Assembly: GCF_040954645.1 (NCBI RefSeq)
Contig: NC_092806.1
Location: 28,607,644 to 28,671,643, forward strand
DNA: 64,000 nt
Reading direction: 5' to 3'
DNA from: Diabrotica undecimpunctata
Lineage: Eukaryota > Arthropoda > Insecta > Coleoptera > Chrysomelidae
Shown here: positions 1-13,559 of the stretch, in pieces
How the letters are laid out: each line of letters opens with the position of its first letter
How positions within the stretch are numbered: position 1 is the stretch's first letter
Program-made: the position numbers and the translations under genes
The notes under the pieces: model-generated
Seen by the model: the letters and a program-made list of their open reading frames with translations, nothing else
Database searches by the model: none
Told to the model about the DNA's origin: nothing

Positions 1-219
1 GACATGTATTTTGACTCAGTTCATGAGAATAAATTAGAGTCAGAAATAAAAAAAAAGATGACCCAGAAAAGGACTTGAAAATGAGTGACTTGTTAAGTCT
101 ACAAATAAATATATAAAGGTCATAAAGGTCTCTCTGCTTAAATAAGTCTCAATGGAAAAAAGCTATTACATACTTAGGACATATTAACTAATTAGTATGT
201 ATCCTTGCTTGTTTATTCT

Positions 220-720
220 TGTTATGGATGTACTAGAGAGAAGGTAACGGAGGGGTCTTCTTGAGCAATACTTTTTGCGGATAATATCGTGTTAGTGGAG
301 GAGAGCAAAGAACTGTTGGAGAATAAATTGAAGAGTTAGAGAATAGTTGTCTTAGCTCGTCCAAAACTGAGTATATATATATGGTTGGGAGGTACAAGAA
401 TGGTTGGAGACAACGACTTGGGTAAACCTAAACCTAGGACAAGTAGAAGAATTTAAAAACCTTGGCTCCTACAGAATACAAAATGAGACACTAAAGTGAT
501 AAATTACAGACAGAGTGTAGGCTGGTTTGTTTAACTTAAAGCAAATGAGTGGGGTACTCTCTGATGTGCAAATTAAGAAAGGGTTAAAAGAAAAGATATA
601 AAAAAGTATAGTGAGACCTGTGCCACTCATTTCTGAGACAGAAATGAGAGAGGAAGAAGAGTAAGGAACAATGACACCTGAAAAGGTGGAATCTGATGAA
701 GAAGAAGAAGAAGAACTAAA
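220..720 (+). pseudogene. decayed non-LTR retrotransposon reverse transcriptase remnant
   Basis: Translation with frameshifts and stops gives LFADNIVLVEESKELLENKL, a degraded FADD box and following helix of a LINE reverse transcriptase. Downstream are a degraded YLGS-like region and a 'SIVRPVPL' motif. No intact frame remains. Confidence 0.6.
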
Positions 721-2540
721 TAATTTCTTTTTCAAACATTTTTTTCAAAAATCATACTGTAGTCTTAGAACTTCAAAAATCCTCCCCTGAAAAAGTTTGT
801 CAAACAAGGCATAGTGATCTTCATTCTTTAAACAGTGTGTTTTATAAGTAAACGACCATATAAAATTAAATAACAATGTACATGAAATTTATGTCCTTTA
901 TTGGTGAATATAAATAGAAACTTAGCACTAGTGGTCTAGACAGAATGCTAAAGATAACTCCCTTTATCACTCTTAGTCGTATGACATTGAGTTTATTATA
1001 ATTATCAATTAAAATAAGACTACACATCCTCTAGGTCAAGACCAATTCATCTAAATGAAATTTTGCGATTTATTTTTCCGTTTTTAATCAGTTTTAGGAA
1101 AACAATAGATATAAATTTAGGAAATCATTGCAATTGTAAAATTCTGATTGACAAAAATACACGCAAACTACTAAGTCATGCTATATTTATAACAAGATTT
1201 AGAAAACGTGTAATATATTCTCCAATTTATAAATAAAAGGTAACTCATATCGACAATTAAATACACAAACTTTGCTTTTTTCCACGAAGTTACTAAAAAA
1301 TTACACTGCAATTAAATCTGCAACTGCAGGGTAAAGTTAAATCAATAATAGGTATGATTAACATTTTGAAGTTATTTCAAGAGAAACAAAATATGCTTGC
1401 AACGAAATTAAAACGTGATTCAAAACATTATCAAATCTGGTTAATAAGTATAAAAGTAAAAAGAACCTAACGTATACCCAATAAGCCAGCCGATACTATT
1501 GCACTGTTTCTAAATATTTCTAACACTAAGTGAACTTTAAGATATCAGTTTTTTCTCTTACCCATTTAATGACAACATCGTTTTTGAAAATGTAGCTCAG
1601 AAGCTAAAGAACTTTCTCTGTATAACTCGGTACTAAATGTAGTAGACTTCGAAGAATCAATAGATAAATAGATAAAATAATTTCGAAATATCATTTTTTG
1701 AAACTGACAAATAAATTTAAATGTCCAAATATTTGGACAATTTTTGCAAGTTTCAACGTCTTTTTGAGATCAACATATTTATGTGAATCTGCTTTTTCAT
1801 TGATGAACACGATCAAAACAAAACAACGTTTAAGAATTGAGTAAGTTCATATGAAACTTAATGAAATAAGAAACATGTGAAAAATCTGTCAATGCTGCAA
1901 TGTGAGCTTTCGTCCAATTAAACATTTTTATTTATTTGCTTATTCAGCGAATTTTTTAAGGTAATAAATATAGGTAATTATTGTTTATTTCTCTATTTGC
2001 AACATTTTTTTTAAACTTATTTCTTTACTTTGTAGTTTTTTTTTAATTCAATAAATGTTATTGTGCTTCAAAATAAAAAATAAAAAATATATGGACCTAC
2101 AGAAAAAATTATAAAAAATATAGATATATTAAAAGAGGAAATCAATAAAAAGAGAATTCCACTCTTAGTAAGTCAATAATATATCGAGGATACATCATTT
2201 ATGTTTTTAAATACATATAGAATCAGAGTTTGGTGTTTATTGAGTGTAAACTAAATATAAGACCAAGTATTTACCATGTTGGGATAGTATCATGAGTTTT
2301 TTTCCTGGTTTTTCCTTATGATTTACTATGGAATCACTAACGGGAGAATTTTACTGTCCTCATTGCATATGGTTGTCTTTTTAACGACGGATAACATGCT
2401 ATGAGTTTTTTGCTGACGGGTATTCTCAAGTTAAAATTGATTTTATGTAATCGAATGAACTATCTAACAATAAAGTCATTCCAGGAACGCAACTCAACAA
2501 TATTGGCAATATGATTTTAAGGTCGTCTACTTTAAAATTT
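721..2540. other. no gene recognised
   Basis: AT-rich sequence with short homopolymer runs. I see no open frame longer than about 60 codons with recognisable content, no RNA gene and no repeat ends. Confidence 0.5.
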
Positions 2541-2900
2541 ATATTTTATGTCTCAATTGTCAACATAATGTAATGTACAGAAGGAGGCTAGCACAGAAGA
2601 TACAGCTGAAACAAATAGACGACATCGAAGATATAAACGCGAGCTGGGAGAAAATTAAAAACAACATTAAAAAAGCAGCAACAGCTCTAGGAAAAGGCAC
2701 AGTTATACTGAACAAAAAAAAAACAACAACAGTACACCATAGTTCAGAAAAGAAAAAAAAGAGATATGTAAAGATAAACAAAAGGCCTACACGAAGTACA
2801 AAACATCAAATACTTTAGAATGAAGAGACCTAGAGAAGAATACGAAATGAAACAAAGCCAAATGAAACACCCAATGGATGGGTGAAAAAACGGAAACAGG
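2540..2900 (+). pseudogene. LINE remnant (endonuclease-to-RT linker)
   Basis: The stretch encodes MYRRRLAQKIQ...INASWEKIKNNIKKAATALG. This resembles the basic helical linker between endonuclease and reverse transcriptase of RTE/Jockey-type LINEs (w..ik..i..aA...lG). It is short and decayed downstream. Confidence 0.55.
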
Positions 2901-2959
2901 AGTGGAACTAACACATTAGTAGAATGGCAGAGGATAGGATAGGACGAATAGCATGAGAT

Positions 2960-3790
2960 GGAATGTCATTATTTATGACATTTAAAAATGTTTTAAGTGT
3001 GTGACTCATTAAAGCTATTGTTCTGTAATCTGAGCAGGATATTGCACTTGACTTTTTGGGTATTGCCACAAAGGTCGATTGCAGCCATTGTCTGGGGATT
3101 GTAGTAGTCTGATATATTAGATTAGAGAGTTCAACTTGCTAAGTTCAGTTAGCTTTGCCGTCTTTTGTGTTTTTGATTGCATATATTACTTCTTTCCGTA
3201 ATATTGGTAATCTGGTATCGTCTGTGGTTTCTAATAATAGTTCTTCTCGTTTTTTGTGTAAATAAAAGCTATCATGCAAACTATTTTTTATACAGATCTT
3301 CTATTTCCTTTCATCTGACGGAGCCACCTCTCTTTTGCCTCTCGAATTTTCTTTCTGGTGTTTTTCTGAATTTCTTTTTTTTATTCAGGTATTTTGCTTT
3401 ATGTTTTCTTCGTTCTTCCATAAGTTTAAGAATTTATACTGTCATCCAAGGTTTTGTTTTTTCCCCAAGTAGTTTATTTTTCCTAATTTTTGGTCAATAG
3501 TTAGAGTTTCTGCATGATCTTTTTGGCTTTCCTTAAGTTCTTGTTTATTTTAAATTTCATTTCCGCATATGTGTTGTCTTGTTTGACCCGCCTTGTATCC
3601 ATGATTTTCTTGGAGCTAGGGTGATTTACGTTCTTTATTTTCACTCTTACCGACAAAATAATCTAATTGTGATTGGAAAATATGTCTGCTCCTTGATAAG
3701 TTTTGGATGATATTATAGAATTTCTATATCTTCTGTTGACGATAATATAATCTATTTGAATCCATAACGAATCTACGTTCCTGTAGTTGG
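2960..3790 (-). pseudogene. LINE remnant (endonuclease end and linker), reverse strand
   Basis: Read on the minus strand from about 3780, the sequence gives QIDYIIVNRRYRNSI and YQGADIFSNHN, the diagnostic end of a LINE endonuclease (QIDYILVN...GADxxSDHN). A Lys/Glu-rich linker follows. Several frameshifts and stops are present. Confidence 0.65.
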
Positions 3791-3960
3791 CTGTATACCA
3801 TATATTAAAAAATTAATTAAAATCCTTTGTAAAAGGTATATATTTAAAAACACAAACGGGCTATGTTAGACAAAACGTTTTCGGAATCCATCATTCCACC
3901 ATCAGTGTCTAGGAGTACATGAATGTAGCCACTAAATATATGGGTAAAAACCCGTTAACA
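3778..3960. repeat. dispersed repeat, copy 1
   Basis: Contains TTCCTGTAGTTGGCTGTATACC, AATCCTTTGTAAAAGGTATA and AACGTTTTCGGAATCCATC followed by a CATCAGTG box. The same blocks in the same order recur from 4653. The type of element is not recognised. Confidence 0.6.
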
Positions 3961-4179
3961 AATAAATAGCTACATTTGTTTGACAGTATTTCTTATAAAA
4001 TATTAGGATGTTAAAGTTACCGTTGGATTAGGTAACATGGCGACATATGACGCCATATATTTCGTCAACATTTTAGAGCAAGAAAAATATATTTAATTTT
4101 AATATTAATGGACACTCTAATAAAAACTTACAAATAAAACAAGGTTACAAAATAATATTATTTGAAATTTAATTTACGT

Positions 4180-4400
4180 AGTTTGGGAGTGGGTGTCGAA
4201 AAAATATAGTTACTAATAATAATGGAAGGAAAAATAGCAGGAAAACTGGCAGACGATAAATAACCTGGCTGCGTAACATCAAGAATTGGACATGACCAGA
4301 CCTCCAAACCCTAATAACAAAAGCACAGGATATAGATGGATGTGCAAAAGTTATCGCCAGTTTCCAAAGAGACAATACCTAAAGAAGAAGAAGAGACTGA
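4180..4400 (+). pseudogene. LINE 3' end fragment
   Basis: Encodes a decayed GRKTGRR-ITWLRNIKNWT followed by KAQDIDGCAKVIASFQRDN and a GAAGAAGAAG tail. The same carboxy-terminal pattern is seen at 7.4 kb and 27.6 kb, so it is the end of one LINE family. Confidence 0.65.
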
Positions 4401-4652
4401 CAATAAATCCATTATTCAAGCATAATGTAGAACGTTATGACTAAGTGTTCAAGAGTACACTAAGTAACAAAATTTATATTACCATAATGCAATTAGGTAA
4501 TGTTTTTGTAAACCATTGCTATTATCGATATCTCATCCTGTATAAAAAATGTAAGGGCAGGCTTCAGCCTTAAATTTTTGCAAAATTATTACTCTGCAAT
4601 TTTCACTATAATTATACTTATATTTAATTACCATCCATAAGAAAAATAAATT

Positions 4653-4765
4653 TCCTGTAGTCGGCTGTATACCTACCATAAATCACAAAAAGTTTATTAA
4701 AAAATCCTTTATAAAAAGGTATAAACGGTAAATACATCACAGAACATTTTCGAAATAACTATCCT
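4653..4765. repeat. dispersed repeat, copy 2
   Basis: Direct, diverged copy of the 3778 repeat: TTCCTGTAGTCGGCTGTATACC, AATCCTTTATAAAAAGGTATA and ACATTTTCGAAATAACTATCC. It is truncated before the CATCAGTG box of copy 1. Confidence 0.6.
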
Positions 4766-5279
4766 TTGCTGCTACTAGTTGCGTTGTTATTAAATTGGTT
4801 TTGAATTACATTGTTGCCGACTATTATATTGGATGTTAACAGATTTACTTCATGGCAACGCAAGACTCCCAAACTGAGTTTGCTGGCTCTGGGTCGTAGT
4901 CTGTGTAAGGACCTTAGGTAGCAACTCAGTTTTGCTACCAAAAAGAATTAATAAAAAAGAAGATAACAATTAGCTAAACTTAGTCAAACTACCAAATGAG
5001 AAGTACACATACACTAAAAAGAAGAATATTTAGTATCATTTAAGTGTCCACTTTCCGGGGTCGAAACGACTAACTCAATATTCGCAATATTGCAATATAA
5101 CTCAACTTTAGAGGATGACCTTAGATAAGATCTTTAACTCTCACAAGATCAGACGGAATATAGAAACGTCCAACCTTACAAACTAGGGAGATCATATGGC
5201 ATATTGTATAGGTTTCTTCAAGAGAAACTTGCTAATATTATGGATTACCTAATTAATATGGTTTAGATAAAGCCATAGT

Positions 5280-5560
5280 TTGGAAAAAATATCCAAAGCT
5301 TGGAGAAAAATGAGAGTGATATTTATACCAAACAACCAAAAAAACCCAGATGAAGAACTGATCCAGCTAGAAAAACAATACTTTATAGAATCATTGGTGA
5401 GAGAAGAAGAGGAAGGCCCAAAACAAGGTTCCTTAATAACGTCGATGCAGGTAGGAGAAATATGGGAATACGTGCTTGGCGATAGATAAGGACGACTAGA
5501 GAAAACTTCTTGGGGAGACTAGGACTTACATATTGATGAACCAGAAAAACAGACTAAAGA
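5280..5560 (+). pseudogene. RTE-like LINE 3' end fragment
   Basis: The frame RRRGRPKTRFLNNVDAGRRN and the bases AGAAATATGGGAATACGTGC match, on the opposite strand, the 3' tail of the LINE at 30.38-32.53 kb. It is therefore a truncated copy of that family. Confidence 0.6.
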
Positions 5561-5639
5561 CTATTAAAAGTAATGTTAAAAACATTTTCTCACATGCTAC
5601 TTGCACTAAAGTAAATAGAAAAATGTCGACTGAAGAAAA

Positions 5640-6550
5640 TTCAGTGTAAATCCTTCTAAACTAAAACCAGTTGCGTAAATAAAGAAGAAAAAGCTGCATA
5701 AGTTTAAATGAGCTGAAATTATTTGGAGGAAAACTAGTTAGAACCAGTGAGGCTAAATATCTAGGTATTACCTTAGTATAAGTAACATATGTATCAGTAT
5801 TTTGGTGAAAACACAGCAGTACAGACGTATATACCTAGCTTCAGCACTCTACAGATGCAGTCGCTCCTGAATATCACGTGAGAAATTAAAAGTACAGGAG
5901 CAGCAAGAAACATCTTCAATTAGTGTCTACCATCGGTCTTCCTATTTTGATAATCCTGAGACTAAATAGCTAACAGCACATGGAAGAACAATAATGTATT
6001 GAATAGTCAAAAAAATGTAACAGAACTCATCTTTACTGAAATAATTATCTCCAAAATCAACCAGGATAACATATAGTTCATTTCTTGATTAAAAACTGTT
6101 AATGCAACCAAATGAGGAGTGTTTGGACAAAAAAACTAAATTTAAAAAATAAGACAGTCTGAGATAAAAAAATAAATAAATATATTTTAAAATAATATCT
6201 TTGCCAAAAGATAGGCAGCAATTTTTGCGGTAAAGAACTCATTTAACAAGGCAACATTGTTAATAGACGGCAAAGATGTCCTTACTAAGCTGGCACGAGA
6301 TAATACAGTGTCTCGCATATTATTGATTCCGCGGCATGAGGAAGTCCAAAGAAACTGAAAGTGGCTGAAAAAGAGTCATAATAACAGATAGGGAAACCCT
6401 GGGGAAATGATCCATGTGAAGAAATCATTAGCAACATTGATAGCAGTCACAGATATTAGGACTGGATACTGCCAACTAAGGAATAAACACTGGTGCTGTA
6501 AATACACACTGAGTGTGTATAAGTGCTAGGGGCAAGTAGTGCCTCATATA
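5640..6550 (+). pseudogene. Jockey/R1-type LINE remnant (RT end and RNase H-like part)
   Basis: KLFGGKLVRTSEAKYLGITL is the YLG box region of a Jockey-like reverse transcriptase. About 600 bases later IPRHEEVQRN and TDIRTGYCQLRNKHW resemble the VPGHEGxxGNE and ITGHxxLxxH motifs of LINE RNase H regions. Stops interrupt throughout. Confidence 0.55.
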
Positions 6551-6869
6551 ATATAAGAAAAAGAAGAAATCGATAAGTTAAATATTTTACATAGTCTTTA
6601 AATATTATGAACTTGTAAATTCATGCACAAATATTATATCTTGATTTACGAGAATTAGGAAACAATTTAAATCAGAAAAATAATTGAAAAAAAATGTGGT
6701 TGTCTTTTTTTGGACATAGACCTGTCCAAACGCCTTCCATCGATCTCTATATTGAGCAAGTAAAATGTGCTAATCGAAATAAATGCAATTGGAAAAAATA
6801 GAATGTCTATATGTTAAAGGTCTTTCTATATATATTATACACAATAGAATATATCCAATCCTCGAACAG

Positions 6870-7190
6870 CAGCTTTAGTCTCTTGTTAAGAGATTTGATC
6901 TCTTAAAACAAGACGAACATCTGCATTTTGTTGAGAATGTCTAAGCTGAGTCTTGTGCTCAAATATCTATATCATTATTTACGTTCCTAGCTCTTTGAAT
7001 TAGCATTTGAATTGTGAATAGTGCTTAACTAGTTTTAAGTCCATTTCTAAATGTAAACTGAAATTCCTCCAGGAGTCCAGTCGTTAGAGACGAAAATGTC
7101 ACTTAATCTCTAAAAATCATTCAAGCAAACTGAATTTTGCTGAGAATGTTAATTTTAGGATCTTAAAAGATGCAAAAACCCCTCGTAAGT
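6870..7190. repeat. dispersed repeat related to 39.8 kb
   Basis: Contains GCTGAGAATGTTAATTTTAGG and GATGCAAAAACCCCTCGTAAG. The similar order TTGAGAATGTCAATTTTGGAATCC...ATGCAAAAAGG occurs near 39830. The element type is unknown. Confidence 0.45.
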
Positions 7191-7249
7191 TACCAACGAA
7201 AATTTTTTATAAAGAATAGGTCCAGACCAAAAGTTGATCTGCAGAGTAA

Positions 7250-7500
7250 ACCATAGAAAACTCTCCTATTTGGCTTATGTAATCAAAAATGATAAATACC
7301 ACGTTCTACAAGCTGTGATGGAGGTTAAATTAATAGGAAGCAGAGGGTTGGGTAAACGACGAATATCTTGACTTAAAAATCTGAGACGGTGGAATGGTAA
7401 AACATCGTTAGAACTATTTAGAAAGGCTCTAAAGAAGCTTGTGTTGGCCAAAATAATCGCCAACGTCTAATGAGGATATGGCATGGGAAGAAGAAGAAGA
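7250..7500 (+). pseudogene. LINE 3' end fragment
   Basis: SYLAYVIKNDKYHVLQAVM, GLGKRRIS-LKNLRRWNG and KALKKLVLAKIIANV followed by a GAAGAAGAAG tail match the carboxy terminus of the 26.3-27.7 kb LINE. One stop is present. Confidence 0.65.
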
Positions 7501-7711
7501 GGGGCAATGAGAATATACCAGTAATAATAAAACATTTAGCTACGAATAAGACAAATGTTAATCAAGTAATAAACGGAAAAACAAAAAGAAGAAAAAACTT
7601 AAACAAAAAGGAAAAAAAAATTAACATATTATTTAAATTTAAAGAAAAATTTTAAATTTTAGGTCCCGACAATGGTCTTCATTTGATATTCTTCAAACCC
7701 AAATGGAATTA

Positions 7712-9037
<1,326 letters not shown>

Positions 9038-9279
9038 TATATCATTGTTTTTTCATTAATTGCAAGATATTGTGAGTTCTTATTTTCTTTTACAAGTAAT
9101 TAATTTGTTGATATGTACAACTGGTTCCTTAAAAAAACTGATACGACTCTTAAAGCATATTTTGTAGAAAATTGAGCATTGTATTTTGAAGGATAAATAT
9201 ATATTATTTACATACTGTCACTCTCACTGCCAAATCTTAACATTTGTCAGAAATTCAGTTTAACCTCAAAAAATTGCTC

Positions 9280-10251
9280 CACATGCTAGCAAAGAACTAC
9301 AAGCAAAAGTTGTAACGAAATTAGAAGATGATTGGTCAGTATCTGCAGTTTTTAATATTAATAAAAGATGGAGAGAACAAGAAACCATCGAAAGAAAGCA
9401 AGGTTCTGGAAGACCAAAAATATCGACCGCTTATGAAGATCGTACACTTTTGGAGAGATTAGAAGAGAATCCTTTTGAAGATGCGGAAACTGCAAGAATT
9501 ATGTCATAGTTTCCAAAAAGAAGGACAACAACTTGGCGCAGAATTAAAGCATCGCGTCTGGGTATCGAACTGCAGCAAAAAAACAAGCTCTTACACCACA
9601 ACAGGAGCAATCAAGACTTATATTTGCTTTAAACCATCAGCTACAAAATCAAGATTTTTGGGACAGGGTAATATTTACAGATGAGAAAATTTTTCAACCT
9701 TTCTAAAAAGGGCAAAATTGGGGTTTATGGACCAGATAATAATATATTTAATCCTCTATATGTTGATAGATATCGAGCAGCTGGTCATTTTAGCGCCAAT
9801 GTATGGGGTTGGATTTCATCTAGAGGAATGGGAATTGTATGTCATATTGATGGCATGTTTGTTGGACAGACTGACAGTCTGAATATTCTAGAAAACATCA
9901 TGTTTCATAGTGTAGAACAGTTGTATTCAGAAAATAATTTTATCCTCCAATAAGATAATTGTCCTGTTCACACTGCAAATATAATAAATCAGTGGCCCCA
10001 GAATAACAACATCGAAACCTTACTATGGCCCAGCTACAGTGCAGATCCCAATCGAGAATGTATGGAGGGTTATTATAAAACGGTTTTATCAGCGTAATTG
10101 TATACCTCAAAATGCTGAAGAACTGTGGCACGATATACAACATGTTTGGGAAGAGCTCTCTGAAGAAGACAATTTCATAGTTCCTTTCACGCAGATGGAC
10201 CGAAGACTAGAAGCTGTTATCAATGCTAATAGAGATATTAAAAAATATTAA
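9280..10251 (+). pseudogene. Tc1-like transposase, broken
   Basis: The start resembles the paired helix-turn-helix (RKQGSGRPK-like). FTDEK (9675), a block ending DNCPVHTA (9955) and NPIENVW (10050) are the three DD(E/D) catalytic blocks. A stop codon lies directly before DNCPVHTA, and at least two frameshifts separate the blocks, so no active enzyme is possible. Confidence 0.8.
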
Positions 10252-10344
10252 TTTTATTTTTACATACCTTAATTTAGTATAGTTTTGGTCTTCCAGATCC
10301 TCGCTTTCTTTCAAGAGTTTCTTATTCCCTCCATTAACATGTTC

Positions 10345-12350
10345 AAGCCAAAGCGGTAGTACACGGGTGGGTCGCTAACAGTATAATAAAAAAAAATAAT
10401 TATGACGAAAATTTCAAATATATATCTATTTTAAAAATTGAAACTTGTAATATTATATATCAATATTAATTATTATAATTATTTCACAAAAATACAACAA
10501 ACTAGTTTGAATGAAATTTTATTACAATTTTATATTAGATACCACAAAAAAAATTGAAAATACTTAAAAATTATTATTAATTATGGATAATATTAAAAGA
10601 ATCTAGACACAAATAAGGTTTGTTTTCACAAGTATCACAAAAGGTTGGTACTTTTCTTGTTTTTCGATCTGCTTGGAGTTTTCCATCACTTTGAAGAATT
10701 CGCTTGTAAAACCGTCGGCATCTTCTTCGACTGGTTTTGACAGATTCAGGAGCTCTAGTCAGTTTATGTTTTTTTCTGGAAGGTGTATTGGAAAGCCGAC
10801 TACTTGGAACATCATTGACCAATGCGTAGATGATACTTTCCCTAAATTTGAGGAGGGAAATTTTTGTTCTATTATGGCAAAAATCTTTCTGTATTACCCA
10901 TCAATTTATCATCATTGAACGGAAAACGCAATTCCATAACTAATTTTCGATACCACTTAACTGTTTTTCTCAATGTGCTGTAAAAGGAACTTAGCTGGGC
11001 TGACATGTCTACACCCTTTTTGGCAGGATTACATGATACTATGCAATCTGGTTTTTTTATTGGATCTCCAGTACGAGTATTTTTGCCTGTTTCAATAATT
11101 TTACCTTTATGATCCTTTACAGTTGTCATTATCAAAACTTATCTTTTATCGGTCCATTTTATAATCTTTGCCCCATACTTGTGTACCTTTAGAGGAATAC
11201 ACTGACGAAACGAGAGGCGACCTCTCCACGGCACCATGCTTTCATCTATAACTAAGTCTTTGCCTGGTCTTACCAACTCCGCACACTTTTGGTTTAACAT
11301 ATTTAATAAGCGACGAACTTTGTAAAGACGATCTCCGTCATCTTTTTGATAATCCTCAAAATGCCAGAATTAGCAACTGTAAAAATCGATCACTTGAAAA
11401 TATATGTTTTATAAATTTGTTTCCGTATTTATCTTGCTTAGACCAAAATAATTTGATATCGGGACAATTAATTATACCCATAAGAATTAATACAGCAAGA
11501 AACTTTTTCATTTCAACAAAATCAGCAGCTATCCTCTCGTATTTTTTTTTTGCCTTCCCGTTCTTTGTACGATTCTGTAACTGTTCAGCGTAACGATTTG
11601 TTTCATCTACCATGAGTTGAATTACTTCATTCGTCAAAAACAATGTATATATATGTAAAATGGTTTGGATGTTGATACTCATCAAAATTACAGTTGACAT
11701 ACGTATTGGCTTCATTAATTGATGTCCACTCTACTACTGACGGTGCTGTCGGGATCACTATCACTATCGTCCGAAAAAACATCCGATGTAGAAAATGGGG
11801 TGCTTGAAGATGTTGCACTTAGCTCTATATAATCTTCCAAACCAATAGTAGATGCAATCATAAATGAGGTAGTAGGTAGTTGAGGAACTTCGTCGTGTAG
11901 TTGTTTTTTGTTACTATTGGAAATTATTTCTGGAGGTATTTTCAGAGGAAAAGTTCTACATGAAGTGCTGGTACATAAATTAATTTGATCTGTCATTTGG
12001 TCCATCATTTCTAGACATGATAAAAGACATAGAAGTTTCTGCATAGTGCTGTAATGTTTGGTCCTCGCTATTAAATTTTTTTTCGGCTAGCGGCTCTAGT
12101 GGACGAATGATATCATCAGATAACACAATATTTTCTCTGTCATTTTGATTGATATAGCTTGCTAGATGTAATATTTTCGATAACCTACTTGATTTTTCAA
12201 ATAACTTTCTCTTGACCATATTCTGAGAAACCCTCCAGCGACCCACCCGACTACCGCTGAAAATTGTACCTGACTCTCACGCCCAAGTGATCCACGGGTG
12301 GATCGTAAGCTTATTACACCAGGGCGGCGCGGTACACCGGTGGGTCGCTA
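10345..12350 (-). mobile_element. piggyBac-like transposon, decayed
   Basis: Inverted segments AGCGGTAGTACACGGGTGGG at 10353 and CGACCCACCCGACTACCGCT at 12239 flank a minus-strand piggyBac transposase remnant. A further related GTACACCGGTGGGTCGCTA lies at 12332. I could not find a clean TTAA pair, so the outer limits are approximate. Confidence 0.65.
10577..12246 (-). pseudogene. piggyBac-like transposase (DDE_Tnp_1_7), broken
   Basis: On the minus strand, in order: an acidic N-terminal segment (SDDSDSDPD); the core VDETNRYAEQLQNR...MKKFLAVLILMGI...FWSKQ (11356-11715); DCIVSCNPAKKGVDMSAQ and TVKWYRKLV (10870-11135), the conserved late catalytic region; and a Cys-rich C-terminus (FCDTCENKPYLC). 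At least four frame breaks, and no complete frame. Confidence 0.8.
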
Positions 12351-13559
12351 TATTTTGTGTAGGATATTGTATTTCACTAACGAATTTTTTTCTGATACAT
12401 ACTACTATTGACACAAAGAATTTAAATACGCAAAAAAACCTCTCCGGCCTGACGGAGAGAAATATCGTAAACTGCAAGGTTCTAGTAGGAAAAACTTTTA
12501 ACATGACCATCCGTCTTGAACGTGTAATAGAAAAACTGTGGTTCTGCTTATGTTAAAATGTTTTCTTTTAATTTGGTTACAATTCTTACTTATATATTGT
12601 TGAGCTAAGTCGTTTGTTTTATTCCTTAATAATAATAAAAATAATAACAACAACAATAGTTTATGTAAAAACTATCATTTATATACTCTTTATAAAATGC
12701 AGGAATTCAAAATATTATCATAATGTAGACCTTAATAATTATTACAATTTATGAATTAACATATGTAAACTATTTGTTTATTTTATTATTTGTCTGTTAT
12801 AATAAATGTAATATGATGTCAGACCAATCAAATACACTGCTCAAAATGATCAAATCTTACTAAGAGTCGTATCAGTTTTTTATGGAACCAGCTGAACATA
12901 TCTGTTGTAATTTGAGCTGAATATTAAAATATTTAAATATTTCTTTATAAAATAGAAAAATTCAGGATTTCAGCCGTCCCTGGATCTGAAATTTCGATAT
13001 CGTTTTTATTCCGCTCTCGCTTTCATTGAAGTAAGAGATAAACATATTTTTTGAGATAAATTCATTAAAGCTCACAAAATTTGTTTAGTACCAAGTTAAT
13101 AGTGTTAAGTGTTAAGACGTGTTATGGGGACACTAACGGTGTGGATACCCCTGTTAGTGGTGTCCTTAATTTTATTGGACCAACAAACTGGGTTAGTGCA
13201 AACAAATACTTATTTCAATTTTTTTCCTATTAAAGTATCAAGTTAATTAAAAAAAAATACTAAATTCTAGACGGCATTCCCGACTTTTGCTAATTTTTAC
13301 CATCTCTAGTAGCCACATCTTAATTGAATATGAAGTAACAAAAATTTAGCTCTTGGAAGTCCTGAAATTTAAATCATAAATATTTAATTAAATTATTTCC
13401 TTATTTTGTTGACTTTTTTTAAATTCCAATAAATGTGATTTTTTTAAGCTTGGTTAAAGTTTTAATTGTCGTTAAGTTTTGATCAATTTATTTTCACACC
13501 AATACCTTATCGAGCAAAATCTACCCTACGCTAAATTGTGTTTTTACCTTAAGGGTGAA

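Larger units (their letters stand above)
9113..12900 (+). mobile_element. Tc1-like transposon interrupted by a piggyBac-like element
   Basis: A 40-base end (ACTGGTTCCTTAAAAAAACT and GATACGACTCTTA, 9121-9152) is repeated inverted at 12861-12900 with few differences. The left part carries a Tc1-like transposase pseudogene. Removing the roughly 2-kb piggyBac region leaves about 1.8 kb, a normal Tc1-like size. A short inverted copy of the transposase N-terminal region at 10275-10325 shows further rearrangement. Confidence 0.7.

Noticed and set aside
12440..12460. Small hairpin CTCTCCG-GCCTGA-CGGAGAG
   Set aside because: Only seven paired bases; expected by chance in a window of this size and not tied to any element end.
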